This document shows, in pieces, positions 7,073 to 16,379 of a DNA stretch of 64,000 bases (position 1 is the first letter of the stretch; every line of letters begins with the position of its first letter). This DNA is from an uncultured Planococcus sp. (GTDB lineage: Bacteria > Bacillota > Bacilli > Bacillales_A > Planococcaceae). The notes under the pieces were generated by a model. The model worked only from the letters and a program-made list of their open reading frames with translations, did no database searches and was not told where the DNA came from. The stretch spans positions 186,001-250,000 of the forward strand of contig CANLRI010000003.1 in the NCBI GenBank assembly GCA_947493585.1, written 5' to 3'. Both the position numbers and the translations under genes were made by a program.

Positions 7073-8815
7073 TTATTTCAAATCCTCGTCTGAAAATCCA
7101 GGATTTGATTTGCTCATGAGCGCCTGTGCAGCGGTCAAGATGATCCATAACGTAAAGACAAAAATGATGGCCCCGAAGACGAACAGCAATGTATTCGACC
7201 CTTCATTGTACCAAGCCCATTGCAGGAACACTTGCTGGAACATCGCCCATAGCGTCATGAACATCAAGAACACCATAGGAATAATGGTGATCATGTAATT
7301 TCTGCCGAGCTTGCGCAGCCAGATTGAGATCAACAGCAAGCTGATCCCAGCCAATAGCTGATTGGAAGTCCCGAACAATGGCCATAATAAGTAGCCTCCA
7401 GAACCGAATCCGTTCGGCCCTTCCGGCAAGATAACAAGCGCCATGCTCGAAAGCACCGCAATCGATGTCGCAACATGCTTTTTCTCAAGCTGCGGCACGT
7501 TGTATTCAACACCGAGCTCAGAAATGATATAGCGCATGAGGCGGACAGATGTATCAAGTGTCGTGGCAGCGAACGAAACGACGATGATCGAGACGATTGT
7601 CGAAGCGACCGAACCTGGAATCATCAATCCGGAAGCAAGGATTGTTGCGCCTTCAATGAAGTTTCCAAGGCCCGCGCCGCTTGCTTCAGCAAAGCTGCTG
7701 TAAGATGCGCTGAATGCTGCACGGTCAGGGAATAGCGTGATAACAGCAATAATCGAGATTAATGCGAGAACGCCTTCACCGACAGCTCCCAAATAGCCGA
7801 CAAAACGTGCATCTGTTTCTTTATCCAACTGCTTCGATGAAGTTCCCGAAGAAACGAGTCCGTGAAACCCGGAAATCGCACCGCAAGCAATGGTGATGAA
7901 GAGCAGCGGGAACCAGGAAACGTCAGCTCCCGGATTGGTTGCCGGAGCTGTGATTTCAGGATTCGTGAACAATAGCCCCAAATACAAAATCGCCAAGCCG
8001 ACGATCAATTGGTGCGAGTTGATGAAATCACGCGGCTGGAGAAGCTTCCAGACCGGCAAGGTGGATGCGATGTAGACGTAGACCATCAACACGACAATCC
8101 AGATGAAGAATGCGCTGGAAATCGCGCCAAGACCGAACAGGCCGGCGCCTTCTTCTCCACCCATATAGCGGACAAGGTCGATTTGCAAAAAGTCCACTTG
8201 GCTGGAAATGACCGCTGTCCCGTACATGATTGCAAGCGCTATCAAAGAAGGGATAAGCATTTTCATATTTTTCTTATACGCGGCATAGCCGATCCAAATC
8301 GCGAGTGGAATCTGGATAAATACCGGAATGACACTTGCCGGATACGAGATGAACAAGTTCGCGATGACCCAGGCGAATACGGCGTTGACCATCAGAACCA
8401 AAATTAAGATGATGAACAGGAACAAAATCTTCCCGCGCTGTCCGATTAAACGGTGGGCGAGTGTCCCGACGGATTGCCCTTTGTTGCGGACTGAAAGCGC
8501 AAGCGTACCGAAGTCATGGACACCGGCTGCAAAAACTGTACCGAAGACGACCCACAGGACCGCCGGCAGCCAGCCCCAATAGACGGCAATGGCCGGCCCG
8601 AGAATCGGCGCAGCCCCTGCAACGGATGTAAAATGATGCCCCCATAAGACGAACTTATTCGTCGGAACAAAGTCGACGCCGTCTTTGTAACGATGGGCCG
8701 GTGTCACGTAATTCGGATCGAGCTTGAAGATCTTTTCTGCTACGTATTTTGAATAAAACCGGTATCCGAGAACGAATATAAATAATCCCATAGCAGCTAA
8801 AGCAATTGCATTCAC
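7073..8815 (-). CDS. cstA: CstA-family carbon starvation / pyruvate or peptide transporter
   Basis: A 580-residue polytopic membrane protein with about 16 hydrophobic segments. CstA signatures include the N-terminal PTNKFVLWGHHFTSVAGAAP-type motif, GPAIAVYWGWLPA, FGTVFAAGVHDFG, and later SGFHGLVSSGTSSKQ and a TLDTSVRLMRY motif. Known family members take up pyruvate or peptides under nutrient limitation. GTG at 8815 is preferred over TTG at 8824 because AAAGGAG lies nine bases before it. Monocistronic with its own terminator. Confidence 0.93.
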   Translation of the reverse strand: MNAIALAAMGLFIFVLGYRFYSKYVAEKIFKLDPNYVTPAHRYKDGVDFVPTNKFVLWGHHFTSVAGAAPILGPAIAVYWGWLPAVLWVVFGTVFAAGVHDFGTLALSVRNKGQSVGTLAHRLIGQRGKILFLFIILILVLMVNAVFAWVIANLFISYPASVIPVFIQIPLAIWIGYAAYKKNMKMLIPSLIALAIMYGTAVISSQVDFLQIDLVRYMGGEEGAGLFGLGAISSAFFIWIVVLMVYVYIASTLPVWKLLQPRDFINSHQLIVGLAILYLGLLFTNPEITAPATNPGADVSWFPLLFITIACGAISGFHGLVSSGTSSKQLDKETDARFVGYLGAVGEGVLALISIIAVITLFPDRAAFSASYSSFAEASGAGLGNFIEGATILASGLMIPGSVASTIVSIIVVSFAATTLDTSVRLMRYIISELGVEYNVPQLEKKHVATSIAVLSSMALVILPEGPNGFGSGGYLLWPLFGTSNQLLAGISLLLISIWLRKLGRNYMITIIPMVFLMFMTLWAMFQQVFLQWAWYNEGSNTLLFVFGAIIFVFTLWIILTAAQALMSKSNPGFSDEDLK

Positions 8816-8904
8816 ATTTCCCAACTCCTTTTTCTAATTTTTGAATTTCTGCATACCTTGTTTAATCATAGAGGAGTATTTCAATATTGTAAATGTTCTG
8901 TTTT

Positions 8905-9830
8905 TTATTTCTCTTTATCTTTACTAGCTTCGTACAATTTCAGTTTCGTGTAGACAGTCTCCAGCACCGGAACCGGAATGCCTGCCTGCTGGGCTTTTTC
9001 GATGAGATGCCCTTGCAGGTGATCAGCCTCGATACCTTGCCCTTTTTCCATATCTCGTTGCATGGAAGATTTCATGCTGTCATCCAAGCTATTCACTTTA
9101 TCAAGCTGGATCGTCGCTATCCCCTTTTTGATTGGCGCGCCAATTGCCGTCATCACTGCCTCGAGTTCTTCGAGCAAGGATTGGATAGCGGTCTGTCCGG
9201 ATGGAAGCTCGCGGATTGGGCCAATCGGGGATTCCATGAGGGAAGTGATGCCTGACATCGCCGTGATGAACATATACTTATGCCACATGTCTTGATCAAT
9301 ATCCTCACTCAACACAAATTCCGCTTTCGTTCCATCGAAATGTGATTTGAGCTTCTCGATGCGCTCTGTCCGCTTGCCGCCCCGCTCTCCGTAAACCAAT
9401 TGATGAATCGGGCTCGTCTGGACAATCGATCCGTCTTCGCCAATTGTTGTCTCGATAAAACATAATCCGCCGATTACCGCCTCTTCCCCGAACGCAGAGA
9501 CCAGTTGATCGATGTGCGAGATGCCATTCAACAGCGGCAAAATCATCGTCTGTTCACCGACAAATGGACGGATGTCCTCGATGGCTTGTTCGAGTTGATA
9601 AGCTTTGGTGGATATGATCACGATATCGAAAGGCTCGGCTTGCATCGTTTTCGTCAAAAGAGCCGGCTGGAGGTGTAGATCTCCGTGCCGGCTGTTGACG
9701 CGCAAGCCTTCTTCTTCAATTTTTTCTTGCGGCCTTCTCTAACTAGAAATGTTACATCTTCTCCTTTTTCCAACAAACGCGCACCGAAGTAACCTCCAAT
9801 GCCTCCTGCTCCTACCATTAACATTTTCAT
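8905..9830 (-). pseudogene. panE: 2-dehydropantoate 2-reductase, frameshifted
   Basis: A ketopantoate reductase-family gene (NADPH-dependent, ApbA/PanE) broken by a single-base shift. The N-terminal piece from ATG 9830 encodes the Rossmann motif [19 protein letters not shown] and continues to FLVREGR near 9729. There the frame jumps by one: the next frame resumes with [18 protein letters not shown] and runs to 8905 with typical PanE features (DIVIISTKAYQ, LLNGISHID, KYMFITAMSGITSL, EADHLQGHLIEKA). A one-base deletion in GGCCGCAAGAAA (about 9725-9734) explains it. It could be a true pseudogene or an assembly error. Last gene of the acyl-CoA cluster. Confidence 0.85.
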
Positions 9831-9845
9831 TCCGACACATCCTTT

Positions 9846-10820
9846 TTATAGTTGTTTATATATCCAGCGCTCTGCTTCCATCACCCGTTCGCATCTGCCT
9901 TCGGCGCGTAAATATTCAAGGTGCGCTAAGGTTTCCCCAACCGCAAAACGCATTTCGTGGACTGTCAACGGCCGGTCGAACAGGCGCTCACGCACTTCAA
10001 AAATCGTCAAGGGATGTTCCAGCATTTTCCACGTCGCTTCTAACCGTTCTTTGTGATGGGTGAGCAATTCGTCAATCCGTTCGTTTGCCCCTTGGAATGG
10101 CTGTCCGTGCGACGGGATGACCCATTCCACATCCAATTCACGAATTTTCTCTAAAGACTTCGTATAGGTCAAAAGCGGGTTCGGATCGCCGTGGAACCAA
10201 TAGGAAATATTCGGCGTGATGCGCGGCAAAATGTGGTCGGCTGACAATAACACATTGTGTTCCTGTTGGTAAAAAATTACCATGCCATCTGAATGCCCCG
10301 GCACGAACAGCACTTCATATTCCAATCGGCCGATATGTATTTTCTCCCCTTCTTCGAAATAATGGTCCACTTTCGGGAGCGGCGAAATGAGCGGTTGAAA
10401 AGCTTTCGTATTGTCCGCCATTTCTTGCGCCGCTTCACGCGGAATGCCCGCCGCCTTGTAATAGCTTGGCAAAGCATTCAAAAATGCCTCATCCCAGGAT
10501 TTCATACCTGCATCTGCATCGATTTTGCTCATCGACAGCTGCGCACCGGTCTTTTGCTGCAACTCTCCCGCATAGCCGAAATGATCCGGGTGGTAGTGCG
10601 TCAGGAAAATTTGGTCCACCTTCTCATTCCCAATTTCTCGCTCCCACAACTCTCTCGTAACATCATTGTTCAATCCGGCATCGATAATCGTCCAGCCTTC
10701 TTCTCCTTTTGCCATAAAGCAATTGACGTGGTTTAACCTAAACGGCAATGGATGCCTCACGAGCTTCAATCCAAGTTTATGGAGCAGCTCTTGAGTTTCA
10801 GCTTGTCGGACTTCATTCAT
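9846..10820 (-). CDS. MBL-fold metallohydrolase
   Basis: A 324-residue metallo-beta-lactamase-fold protein with the metal-binding THYHPDHFGYAG motif near residue 95, VPGHSDG near 179, SADHIL near 205 and a C-terminal winged-helix-like extension (residues about 255-324) as in RNase Z/LACTB2-type hydrolases. The start overlaps the upstream quinone-reductase stop by four bases. Context with acyl-CoA dehydrogenase suggests a thioester or lactone hydrolase, but the substrate is not known. Confidence 0.88.
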   Translation of the reverse strand: MNEVRQAETQELLHKLGLKLVRHPLPFRLNHVNCFMAKGEEGWTIIDAGLNNDVTRELWEREIGNEKVDQIFLTHYHPDHFGYAGELQQKTGAQLSMSKIDADAGMKSWDEAFLNALPSYYKAAGIPREAAQEMADNTKAFQPLISPLPKVDHYFEEGEKIHIGRLEYEVLFVPGHSDGMVIFYQQEHNVLLSADHILPRITPNISYWFHGDPNPLLTYTKSLEKIRELDVEWVIPSHGQPFQGANERIDELLTHHKERLEATWKMLEHPLTIFEVRERLFDRPLTVHEMRFAVGETLAHLEYLRAEGRCERVMEAERWIYKQL

Positions 10821-11791
10821 GGCTTCAGCACCAGCTTGCCAATGGTTTTTCGGCTTTGCAATAATTCATGCACATCAGCAGCTTGTTCAAGCGGATACGT
10901 GCCACCGATCGTCAGTTTCAACTGTCCGCTATTCATATATTCAAGCAGTTCCTGAAAGCTGCTTTGGAATAAATCCGGTTTGCGCATGATCTGCGGCAGG
11001 AAAAAGCCGATGACCGATTGATTGCGTTTCATCAACTGCCCTGGCGCGAATGTCGCCTGTTCTCCGCTCGCTGCTCCGAAAATGACCAATCGCCCGAATG
11101 GTGCCAAAGTTTTCAATGTATCGTTGAACACGCTGCCGCCAACCATTTCGAGTGCGACATCCACCCCTTTACCTTCAGTGATTTCTTTGATGCGCCCTAC
11201 CCAACCTTCTTCGCTATAATTCACCAAATGAGTCGCACCCATCTTCTCTGCATGGAATAACTTTTCTTCCGTACTCGCCGTAGCGATGATTTTTCCGGCC
11301 CCGAAAAGTTTGGCGAGCTGCACGGCGATTGTCCCGACACCTCCTGCAGCAGCATGGATCAACACTGTTTCGCCAGGCTCCAAACGGCCCATCGTTTTCA
11401 AAATATGATAAGCACTCAAGCCTTGAAGCGGCAATGCAACGGCTTCTTCAAAACTGACGCCCTCCGGAACCGGCGTCAATACCTGTTCCGGAATCGCCAC
11501 ATATTCTGCGTAACCCGATGATTCGATCAAAGCGACAACGCGGTCGCCTGACTTGAAGCGCGTAACGCCCGTCCCGGTTTCAACGACCACACCCGCCACT
11601 TCAGAGCCTGGGATATAAGGCAATTCGGTCGGCACGACATATTTCCCTTCGCGTCTTGCCGTATCGGCATAGTTGACACCTGCTGCTTTCACTTCAATGA
11701 GCACTTCATGATCTTTTGGCTTCGGCTGCTCCGAATCGATATACTGAAGCACTTCCGGCCCGCCATATTCCTCAAATTTCACCACTTTCAT
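10817..11791 (-). CDS. NADPH:quinone oxidoreductase, MDR family
   Basis: A 324-residue zinc-free MDR enzyme. Markers are AAGVNYADTARREG near residue 35, PGSEVAGVV near 61, the long HAAAGGVGTIAVQLAK NADPH-binding motif near 145 and the quinone-oxidoreductase signature region. It starts at ATG 11791 after AAGGGGGAAA and ends overlapping the MBL hydrolase. Member of the minus-strand acyl-CoA operon. Substrate could be a quinone or an enoyl compound. Confidence 0.9.
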   Translation of the reverse strand: MKVVKFEEYGGPEVLQYIDSEQPKPKDHEVLIEVKAAGVNYADTARREGKYVVPTELPYIPGSEVAGVVVETGTGVTRFKSGDRVVALIESSGYAEYVAIPEQVLTPVPEGVSFEEAVALPLQGLSAYHILKTMGRLEPGETVLIHAAAGGVGTIAVQLAKLFGAGKIIATASTEEKLFHAEKMGATHLVNYSEEGWVGRIKEITEGKGVDVALEMVGGSVFNDTLKTLAPFGRLVIFGAASGEQATFAPGQLMKRNQSVIGFFLPQIMRKPDLFQSSFQELLEYMNSGQLKLTIGGTYPLEQAADVHELLQSRKTIGKLVLKP

Positions 11792-11803
11792 GTCTTTTCC
11801 CCC

Positions 11804-13570
11804 TTAGCTGATATAGTGCCCTGCCTGATAAATCGTTTGAGCTAATTGGCGTTTAGCTATAGCTGTCCGGCCGCGCTGCAGGCGGCTGAGTTCTCCGGTC
11901 GCCATTGCTGTATAGCGCGCCAGTTCTTCTCCTTCTGTTATGCCTTGGATTATTTGACGTGCCGTCATCTCGGTTTCAAGCAAGGCATCATCGATGAACA
12001 CTTGAGTCATCTCCACTTTGTGTTGTGCTTTTTCCTCATTTTGTTCGAGCGCTTGCACCGTCCGTGCTACCGTCGATTCAGCAGCATACAAGGCAATCGC
12101 AATGTCGGCGAGTTTCAACAGCGTCTCCTGCTGTTCGCCGATCCCATTCCCGTATGATTTTGCAGCAAGCCCGAGTGTGCTGAGGAAGACGCGCCGCATC
12201 GCCCGTACGGCTTCCGTCTCACGGGCGAGTGTCCCGATATACGGCACTTCCGGCGCCTGCATTTCTTCAATCGCTTGCATCGCTGCTGCTTCTAGGTCGA
12301 ATGCCCCTTTTGCGGCCGCTTTTAATGCATTGCCCGGAATGAGCAGGCGATTCACTTCATTCGTTCCTTCGAAAATCCGATTGATGCGCGAATCTCTATA
12401 CACTTGCTCAATTTTATATTCTTGGATATAGCCGTAGCCGCCGAATAGCTGCAGGCTCTCATCTGCGACAAAATCCAAAGTCTCAGAGCCATATACTTTG
12501 CAAATAGCGCATTCGGCGGCATATTCCATCATCCGCTTGGCGATCAATCCGTGATCCTGCGATTCATACAATCCGCCGAGCGCTTCTTCTAAATAGCCGG
12601 CGGTCCGGTATTGCAGCGATTCCAATGCGAATATGCGAACAGCCATCGTCGACACTTTCTCTTGTGTCGCCGAAAACTCGGAAATGGCGCGATTAAACTG
12701 CTTGCGCTCCTGCGTGTAGCCAAGTGCCAGCGACAAACTGAATTTGGCAGCGCCCATACAGGCCGACCCTAAATTGAAGCGGCCGAGATTCAAAACGTTC
12801 AAAGCTACAAGATGGCCCTTTCCAACTTCGCCAAGCACGTTTTCCACCGGCACTTCACAATCTTCAAAAATAACCGGGCGCGTCGACGACCCTTTGATGC
12901 CCATTTTCTTCTCTTCAGGCCCAAGCGATAATCCAGAATGCTTTTTTTCAACGATAAATGCCGTGAATGCTTTGCCGTCTACTTTCGCATAGGTGATGAA
13001 GGTATCCGAAAACGCTGCGTTGGTGATATACAACTTCGAGCCATTCAGCAAATAATGCGTCCCTTGTTCATTCAGCACCGCAGTCGTTTGAGCAGCAAGA
13101 GCGTCGGATCCCGCTCCTGGTTCCGTCAGGCAATACGCCCCGATAAACTCACCGCTTGCGAGTTTCGGCAAATAATACTGTTTCTGCTCCGGCGTTCCAA
13201 AATAGGTGATCGGCAAAGTCGCGATGCATGTATGGTTGGAATGCGCGACCCCGTATCCGCCTGCCGGGCCGAGCGATTCGCCTACCAGCCCTTTGCTGAT
13301 TTTGTCGAGCCCGAGGCCGCCGTAAGCTTCTGGAATGCTATGGGCAAGCAAGCCTAGCTCGCCGGCTTTGTGAAAGAGCTCCTGGACGAGTTCAAAATCC
13401 TGACTTTCCAGCCGATCGTTATGCGGATGCACTTCTTTTTCCAAAAATTGCTTTGCTGTTTTCGCGATCATTTTGTGTTCATCGGTAAACTGTTCGGGTG
13501 TAAAGATTGGGCCCGCACCTTTCAATAGGAAATCAGCGCCCCGGTATACATTCGCCTCAGCTTTCATCAT
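11804..13570 (-). CDS. Acyl-CoA dehydrogenase (long form, FadE-like)
   Basis: A 588-residue FAD-dependent acyl-CoA dehydrogenase that makes the first double bond in beta-oxidation. Signatures are YCLTEPGAGSDA near residue 150, the RPVIFEDCEVPVENVLG strand near 230, QLFGGYGYIQEY near 382 and RDSRINRIFEGTNEVNR near 398, the last carrying the FAD/CoA contacts. The extra 150 or so C-terminal residues match the longer Bacillus FadE type. Starts ATG 13570 after AAAGGGGACGG. Lies between the SDR and the quinone reductase in one operon. Confidence 0.94.
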   Translation of the reverse strand: MMKAEANVYRGADFLLKGAGPIFTPEQFTDEHKMIAKTAKQFLEKEVHPHNDRLESQDFELVQELFHKAGELGLLAHSIPEAYGGLGLDKISKGLVGESLGPAGGYGVAHSNHTCIATLPITYFGTPEQKQYYLPKLASGEFIGAYCLTEPGAGSDALAAQTTAVLNEQGTHYLLNGSKLYITNAAFSDTFITYAKVDGKAFTAFIVEKKHSGLSLGPEEKKMGIKGSSTRPVIFEDCEVPVENVLGEVGKGHLVALNVLNLGRFNLGSACMGAAKFSLSLALGYTQERKQFNRAISEFSATQEKVSTMAVRIFALESLQYRTAGYLEEALGGLYESQDHGLIAKRMMEYAAECAICKVYGSETLDFVADESLQLFGGYGYIQEYKIEQVYRDSRINRIFEGTNEVNRLLIPGNALKAAAKGAFDLEAAAMQAIEEMQAPEVPYIGTLARETEAVRAMRRVFLSTLGLAAKSYGNGIGEQQETLLKLADIAIALYAAESTVARTVQALEQNEEKAQHKVEMTQVFIDDALLETEMTARQIIQGITEGEELARYTAMATGELSRLQRGRTAIAKRQLAQTIYQAGHYIS

Positions 13571-13620
13571 TTCCGTCCCCTTTGTTGTTCAAATATGTAT
13601 TGCATCTAGCGGTTTTCCCC

Positions 13621-14394
13621 TTACATAGCGTGCATGCCGCCGTCGACCATCACGACATCGCCTGTCACATAATCCGATGCTCTCGCTGCCAGGAACAAAG
13701 CCGCCCCTTTTAAGTCTTCATCTGTCCCGAAACGTTTCAACGGTGTTCTCGCCAGCAAACCTTCTTCGCCATGCTTCATCACGTCTTTCGACATTTTCGT
13801 CGGGAAGAAACCAGGCGCAATGGCGTTGACCTTGATATTGTAGTGCCCCCATTTTGCCGCCAAATCTTTTGTAAATGTGATGACTGCACCTTTGCTTGTG
13901 TTGTAACCGATCGCATCCATCAGCTGCGGATCGATTCCGCCGAGCCCGGCGACCGAAGCGATGTTGATGATTTTGCCGCTATTTTGAGGGATCATCACTT
14001 CTCCTACAGCTTGGCTCATGAGAAATGTTCCCGTGACATTGACCGCCATCACTTTATTCCAGGCTTCAAGCGGCATCTCTGACACAGGCGCTCCCCAGGA
14101 AGCCCCTGAATTGTTTACGAGGATATCAATCGTCCCGAACGCTTCGACGGTCTTCTCGACCACATTTTTGACGTCTTGCGGATCGGTGACGTCGCATGCG
14201 AGCGCTAAAGTTCTCACACCTTTCGCCTCCAGCTGTTTGGCGACTTCTTCGCACGCTTCCACTTTGCGTGAGCACAATACAACATTGGCGCCAGCTTCTG
14301 CGAACCCTTCCGCGATCTGCGCGCCAAGCCCTCGCCCGCCTCCTGTCACGATTGCTGTCTTGCCTGTTAAATCGAATAAATCCATCACTGGCAT
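13621..14394 (-). CDS. SDR-family oxidoreductase (FabG-like)
   Basis: A 257-residue short-chain dehydrogenase with the NAD(P) motif TGGGRGLG at about residues 17-24, NNSG at about 95, catalytic Ser in NIASVAG, and YNTSKGA (Tyr-x-x-x-Lys) near 164. First gene of the acyl-CoA cluster, so a 3-hydroxyacyl-CoA or keto-acyl reduction role is inferred. ATG 14394 has AAGGGGG seven bases upstream. Its promoter contains a perfect TetR-type palindrome. Confidence 0.92.
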   Translation of the reverse strand: MPVMDLFDLTGKTAIVTGGGRGLGAQIAEGFAEAGANVVLCSRKVEACEEVAKQLEAKGVRTLALACDVTDPQDVKNVVEKTVEAFGTIDILVNNSGASWGAPVSEMPLEAWNKVMAVNVTGTFLMSQAVGEVMIPQNSGKIINIASVAGLGGIDPQLMDAIGYNTSKGAVITFTKDLAAKWGHYNIKVNAIAPGFFPTKMSKDVMKHGEEGLLARTPLKRFGTDEDLKGAALFLAARASDYVTGDVVMVDGGMHAM

Positions 14395-14409
14395 ATTGCA
14401 TCCCCCTTC

Positions 14410-14439
14410 ATTATAAATACCGACTAGTCGGTATGTTCA
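14410..14439 (-). promoter_or_regulatory. Promoter with TetR-type operator for the acyl-CoA operon
   Basis: Minus-strand -10 TATAAT (14410-14415) and a TGAACA -35 (14434-14439) flank an 18-bp perfect palindrome ATACCGACTAGTCGGTAT (14417-14434) filling the spacer. Operators of this look and position are typical for TetR-family repressors of fatty-acid or ketone catabolism. A TetR gene sits at 62397-62969 in this window, but no copy of the palindrome was seen beside it, so the pairing is only a possibility. Confidence 0.75.
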
Positions 14440-14497
14440 GAATACTTAAACTTTATGTTACCGTTTTCACCGCTAATATGCAATCGCCTTCCCGCAT

Positions 14498-14532
14498 CAA
14501 AAAGCCGAGCCCCATCACGGTCAAGGCTCAGC
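14498..14532 (-). terminator. Terminator of the dehydratase gene
   Basis: Minus-strand GCTGAGCC pairs with GGCTCGGC, followed by TTTTT. Confidence 0.7.
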
Positions 14533-14547
14533 AATCAGTAATCAGAT

Positions 14548-15510
14548 CTATTCAGTTTCCGCAATATTCACTAGCTCAGCGAAACGCTGGAGGTCGACAT
14601 TGCCGCCAGAAGTCACCGCAATGATGGTTTGGTCTGCGGTGCCTGCTTTTCCGGACATGACAGCAGCTGGGGCGACTGCGCCGGAAGGTTCCACCAACTG
14701 CTTCGTACGCATGGCGATATCGCGCATCGCTTCGATAATTTCCTGCTCCTCCACCAACACGAGCCCATCGAGTAGCTCATTCACGACCGGGAATGTCAGG
14801 TCGCCCGGCTGCGAGGTCCGCAATCCGTCGGCAATCGTTTCGGTCGGTCCGATTGCTGTAATCTCTCCTCGCTCCAAAGATAAGGCCGTGTCATTCGCAA
14901 GCGCCGGCTCTGCGCCGATCACCAATACATCCGGACGCCGTGCTTTCACTGCCGTCAAGATGCCCGAAATCAATCCGCCGCCGCCGACTGGCACCACGAT
15001 GACATCGGCATCCGGCATTTGCTCGAGAATCTCTAAGCCCACTGTCCCTTGCCCGGCGATAATATCGCAATGGTCATACGGGGGAATATAGACGCCGCTC
15101 ATTTCGTGCGCGAGCGACTTGGCGCGAGGAATCCGCTCCGCTGAAGTCGTACCGCAATATTCTACCCTCCCGCCGTACGCTTGGATCGCTGCGACTTTTG
15201 CCGGACTTGCGTCTGTCGGCACGACGATGATGGAAGAAATGCCGAGTTCGGCTGCTATATAAGCGACAGCTTGGCCGTGATTGCCCGAAGATGCGGCCGT
15301 TACAAGCGTCGCACCGCCCGACACTGCATTGATCACAGCGTTCGCCGCCCCACGAATCTTGAACGATCCGGTCTTCTGCAAATGCTCCGCTTTAAAAAAT
15401 ACGCGGCGCCCCCATTTTTCCTGGATCGACCGCGACTGTAAGATCGGCGTTTTATGGATAATGCCTTGAATGTGGCTTCTAGCCTGTTCCACGTCTTCGA
15501 TTTTTGGCAC
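14548..15510 (-). CDS. Threonine/serine dehydratase-like PLP enzyme
   Basis: A 320-residue fold-type II PLP enzyme. The lysine that binds PLP is in TGSFKIRGA near residue 48, the substrate-carboxylate loop is AASSGNHGQA near 76, and the phosphate-binding glycine loop is VGGGGLISG near 176. It lacks the C-terminal ACT-like domain of biosynthetic IlvA, so it fits catabolic threonine/serine ammonia-lyase or serine racemase-like enzymes; these cannot be separated from sequence alone. The GTG at 15510 is chosen because GGAG lies eight bases upstream. Confidence 0.88.
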   Translation of the reverse strand: MPKIEDVEQARSHIQGIIHKTPILQSRSIQEKWGRRVFFKAEHLQKTGSFKIRGAANAVINAVSGGATLVTAASSGNHGQAVAYIAAELGISSIIVVPTDASPAKVAAIQAYGGRVEYCGTTSAERIPRAKSLAHEMSGVYIPPYDHCDIIAGQGTVGLEILEQMPDADVIVVPVGGGGLISGILTAVKARRPDVLVIGAEPALANDTALSLERGEITAIGPTETIADGLRTSQPGDLTFPVVNELLDGLVLVEEQEIIEAMRDIAMRTKQLVEPSGAVAPAAVMSGKAGTADQTIIAVTSGGNVDLQRFAELVNIAETE

Positions 15511-15657
15511 TGACCTCACTCCTTTTTCGTCTAGCTTATCATAAGAGCAAATATTCAGTTAATGAAAGATGGACGATGAGAACGAGCGCTGCATTCTCCA
15601 TAATGGAAGAAAATGCGTTAAACTGATAACACTGATTTGCATAAAGGAGGAGACGAT

Positions 15658-16221
15658 ATGCTTAAACGCTTAGTCATCACCGGCTATAAACCTCATGAGC
15701 TCGGCATATTCGACGACAAGCACGAAGGCGTCCGCTTTATTAAGAAAGCGCTCGAAAACCGCCTGCGCACACTGGTCGATGAAGGACTCGAATGGGTGAT
15801 CCTGAGCGGCCAGCTCGGCGTCGAAACGTGGGCTGCGGAAGCGGTGATCGAGCTGCAAGAGGAATTTCCACAGTTGCATTTTGCCATTCTCACGCCTTTC
15901 GAGGACCAGGAAAAAAACTGGAACGAGGCGAAACAGGAAAAATACGAATTCCTGTTATCTCAAGCCGATTTCCACCGCAGCCTAACAAACAAGCCTTATG
16001 AGGCACCTTGGCAGTTTGTCGAGAAAAATAAGTTCTTCCTCCGAAATTCCGATGGCATCCTGCTAGTTTACGATGAGGAAACGGAAGGATCGCCGAAGTT
16101 TATCAAACAAGAAGCTGAACGCTACGCCGAAAAGAACGAATATGACATTCTCATCATCTCCGCCGATGATTTGCGAATTGTCGCGGAAGAGGAACAGCAA
16201 AACGAATGGAATGGTTGGTGA
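15658..16221 (+). CDS. ypsA: YpsA family SLOG-domain protein
   Basis: A 187-residue protein of the YpsA/DUF1273 family with the SLOG Rossmann-like fold: ITGYKPHELGIF near residue 6, the conserved VILSGQLGVETWAAEAVIEL near 47, and NSDGILLVYDEE near 131. Family members affect cell division in Bacillus and Staphylococcus; the ligand is likely nucleotide-derived. The ATG at 15658 has a strong AAAGGAGGAG upstream; an in-frame ATG at 15637 lacks one. Single gene with its own terminator. Confidence 0.93.
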   Translation: MLKRLVITGYKPHELGIFDDKHEGVRFIKKALENRLRTLVDEGLEWVILSGQLGVETWAAEAVIELQEEFPQLHFAILTPFEDQEKNWNEAKQEKYEFLLSQADFHRSLTNKPYEAPWQFVEKNKFFLRNSDGILLVYDEETEGSPKFIKQEAERYAEKNEYDILIISADDLRIVAEEEQQNEWNGW

Positions 16222-16225
16222 ATCG

Positions 16226-16256
16226 ATGCCCTGCGCGCAATGTGCAGGGCATTTTA
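16226..16256 (+). terminator. Terminator of ypsA
   Basis: TGCCCTGC/GTGCAGGGCA stem then TTTTATT. Confidence 0.8.
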
Positions 16257-16279
16257 TTATCGTTATTCCATAAAATTAC

Positions 16280-16341
16280 CACTAAACAATAGTTTAGTGT
16301 TATTGGCTAAGCATTTGACTATTCTTTCGCATTCCTATACC
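16280..16341 (+). promoter_or_regulatory. opuD promoter with upstream palindrome
   Basis: CACTAAAC-AATA-GTTTAGTG (16280-16299) is a perfect 8+8 inverted repeat 15 bases upstream of a TTGACT -35 (16315-16320); the -10 is weaker, TATACC near 16336. The palindrome is a probable regulator-binding site controlling the BCCT transporter. Confidence 0.6.
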
Positions 16342-16379
16342 TTTAATAGTTATGTTAAAAAAACATCATAGGAGGAAAC

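Noticed and set aside
8905..9705. Intact shorter panE starting at TTG 9705
   Set aside because: It would lack the Rossmann nucleotide-binding motif, which is present upstream in another frame; a frameshift explains it better.
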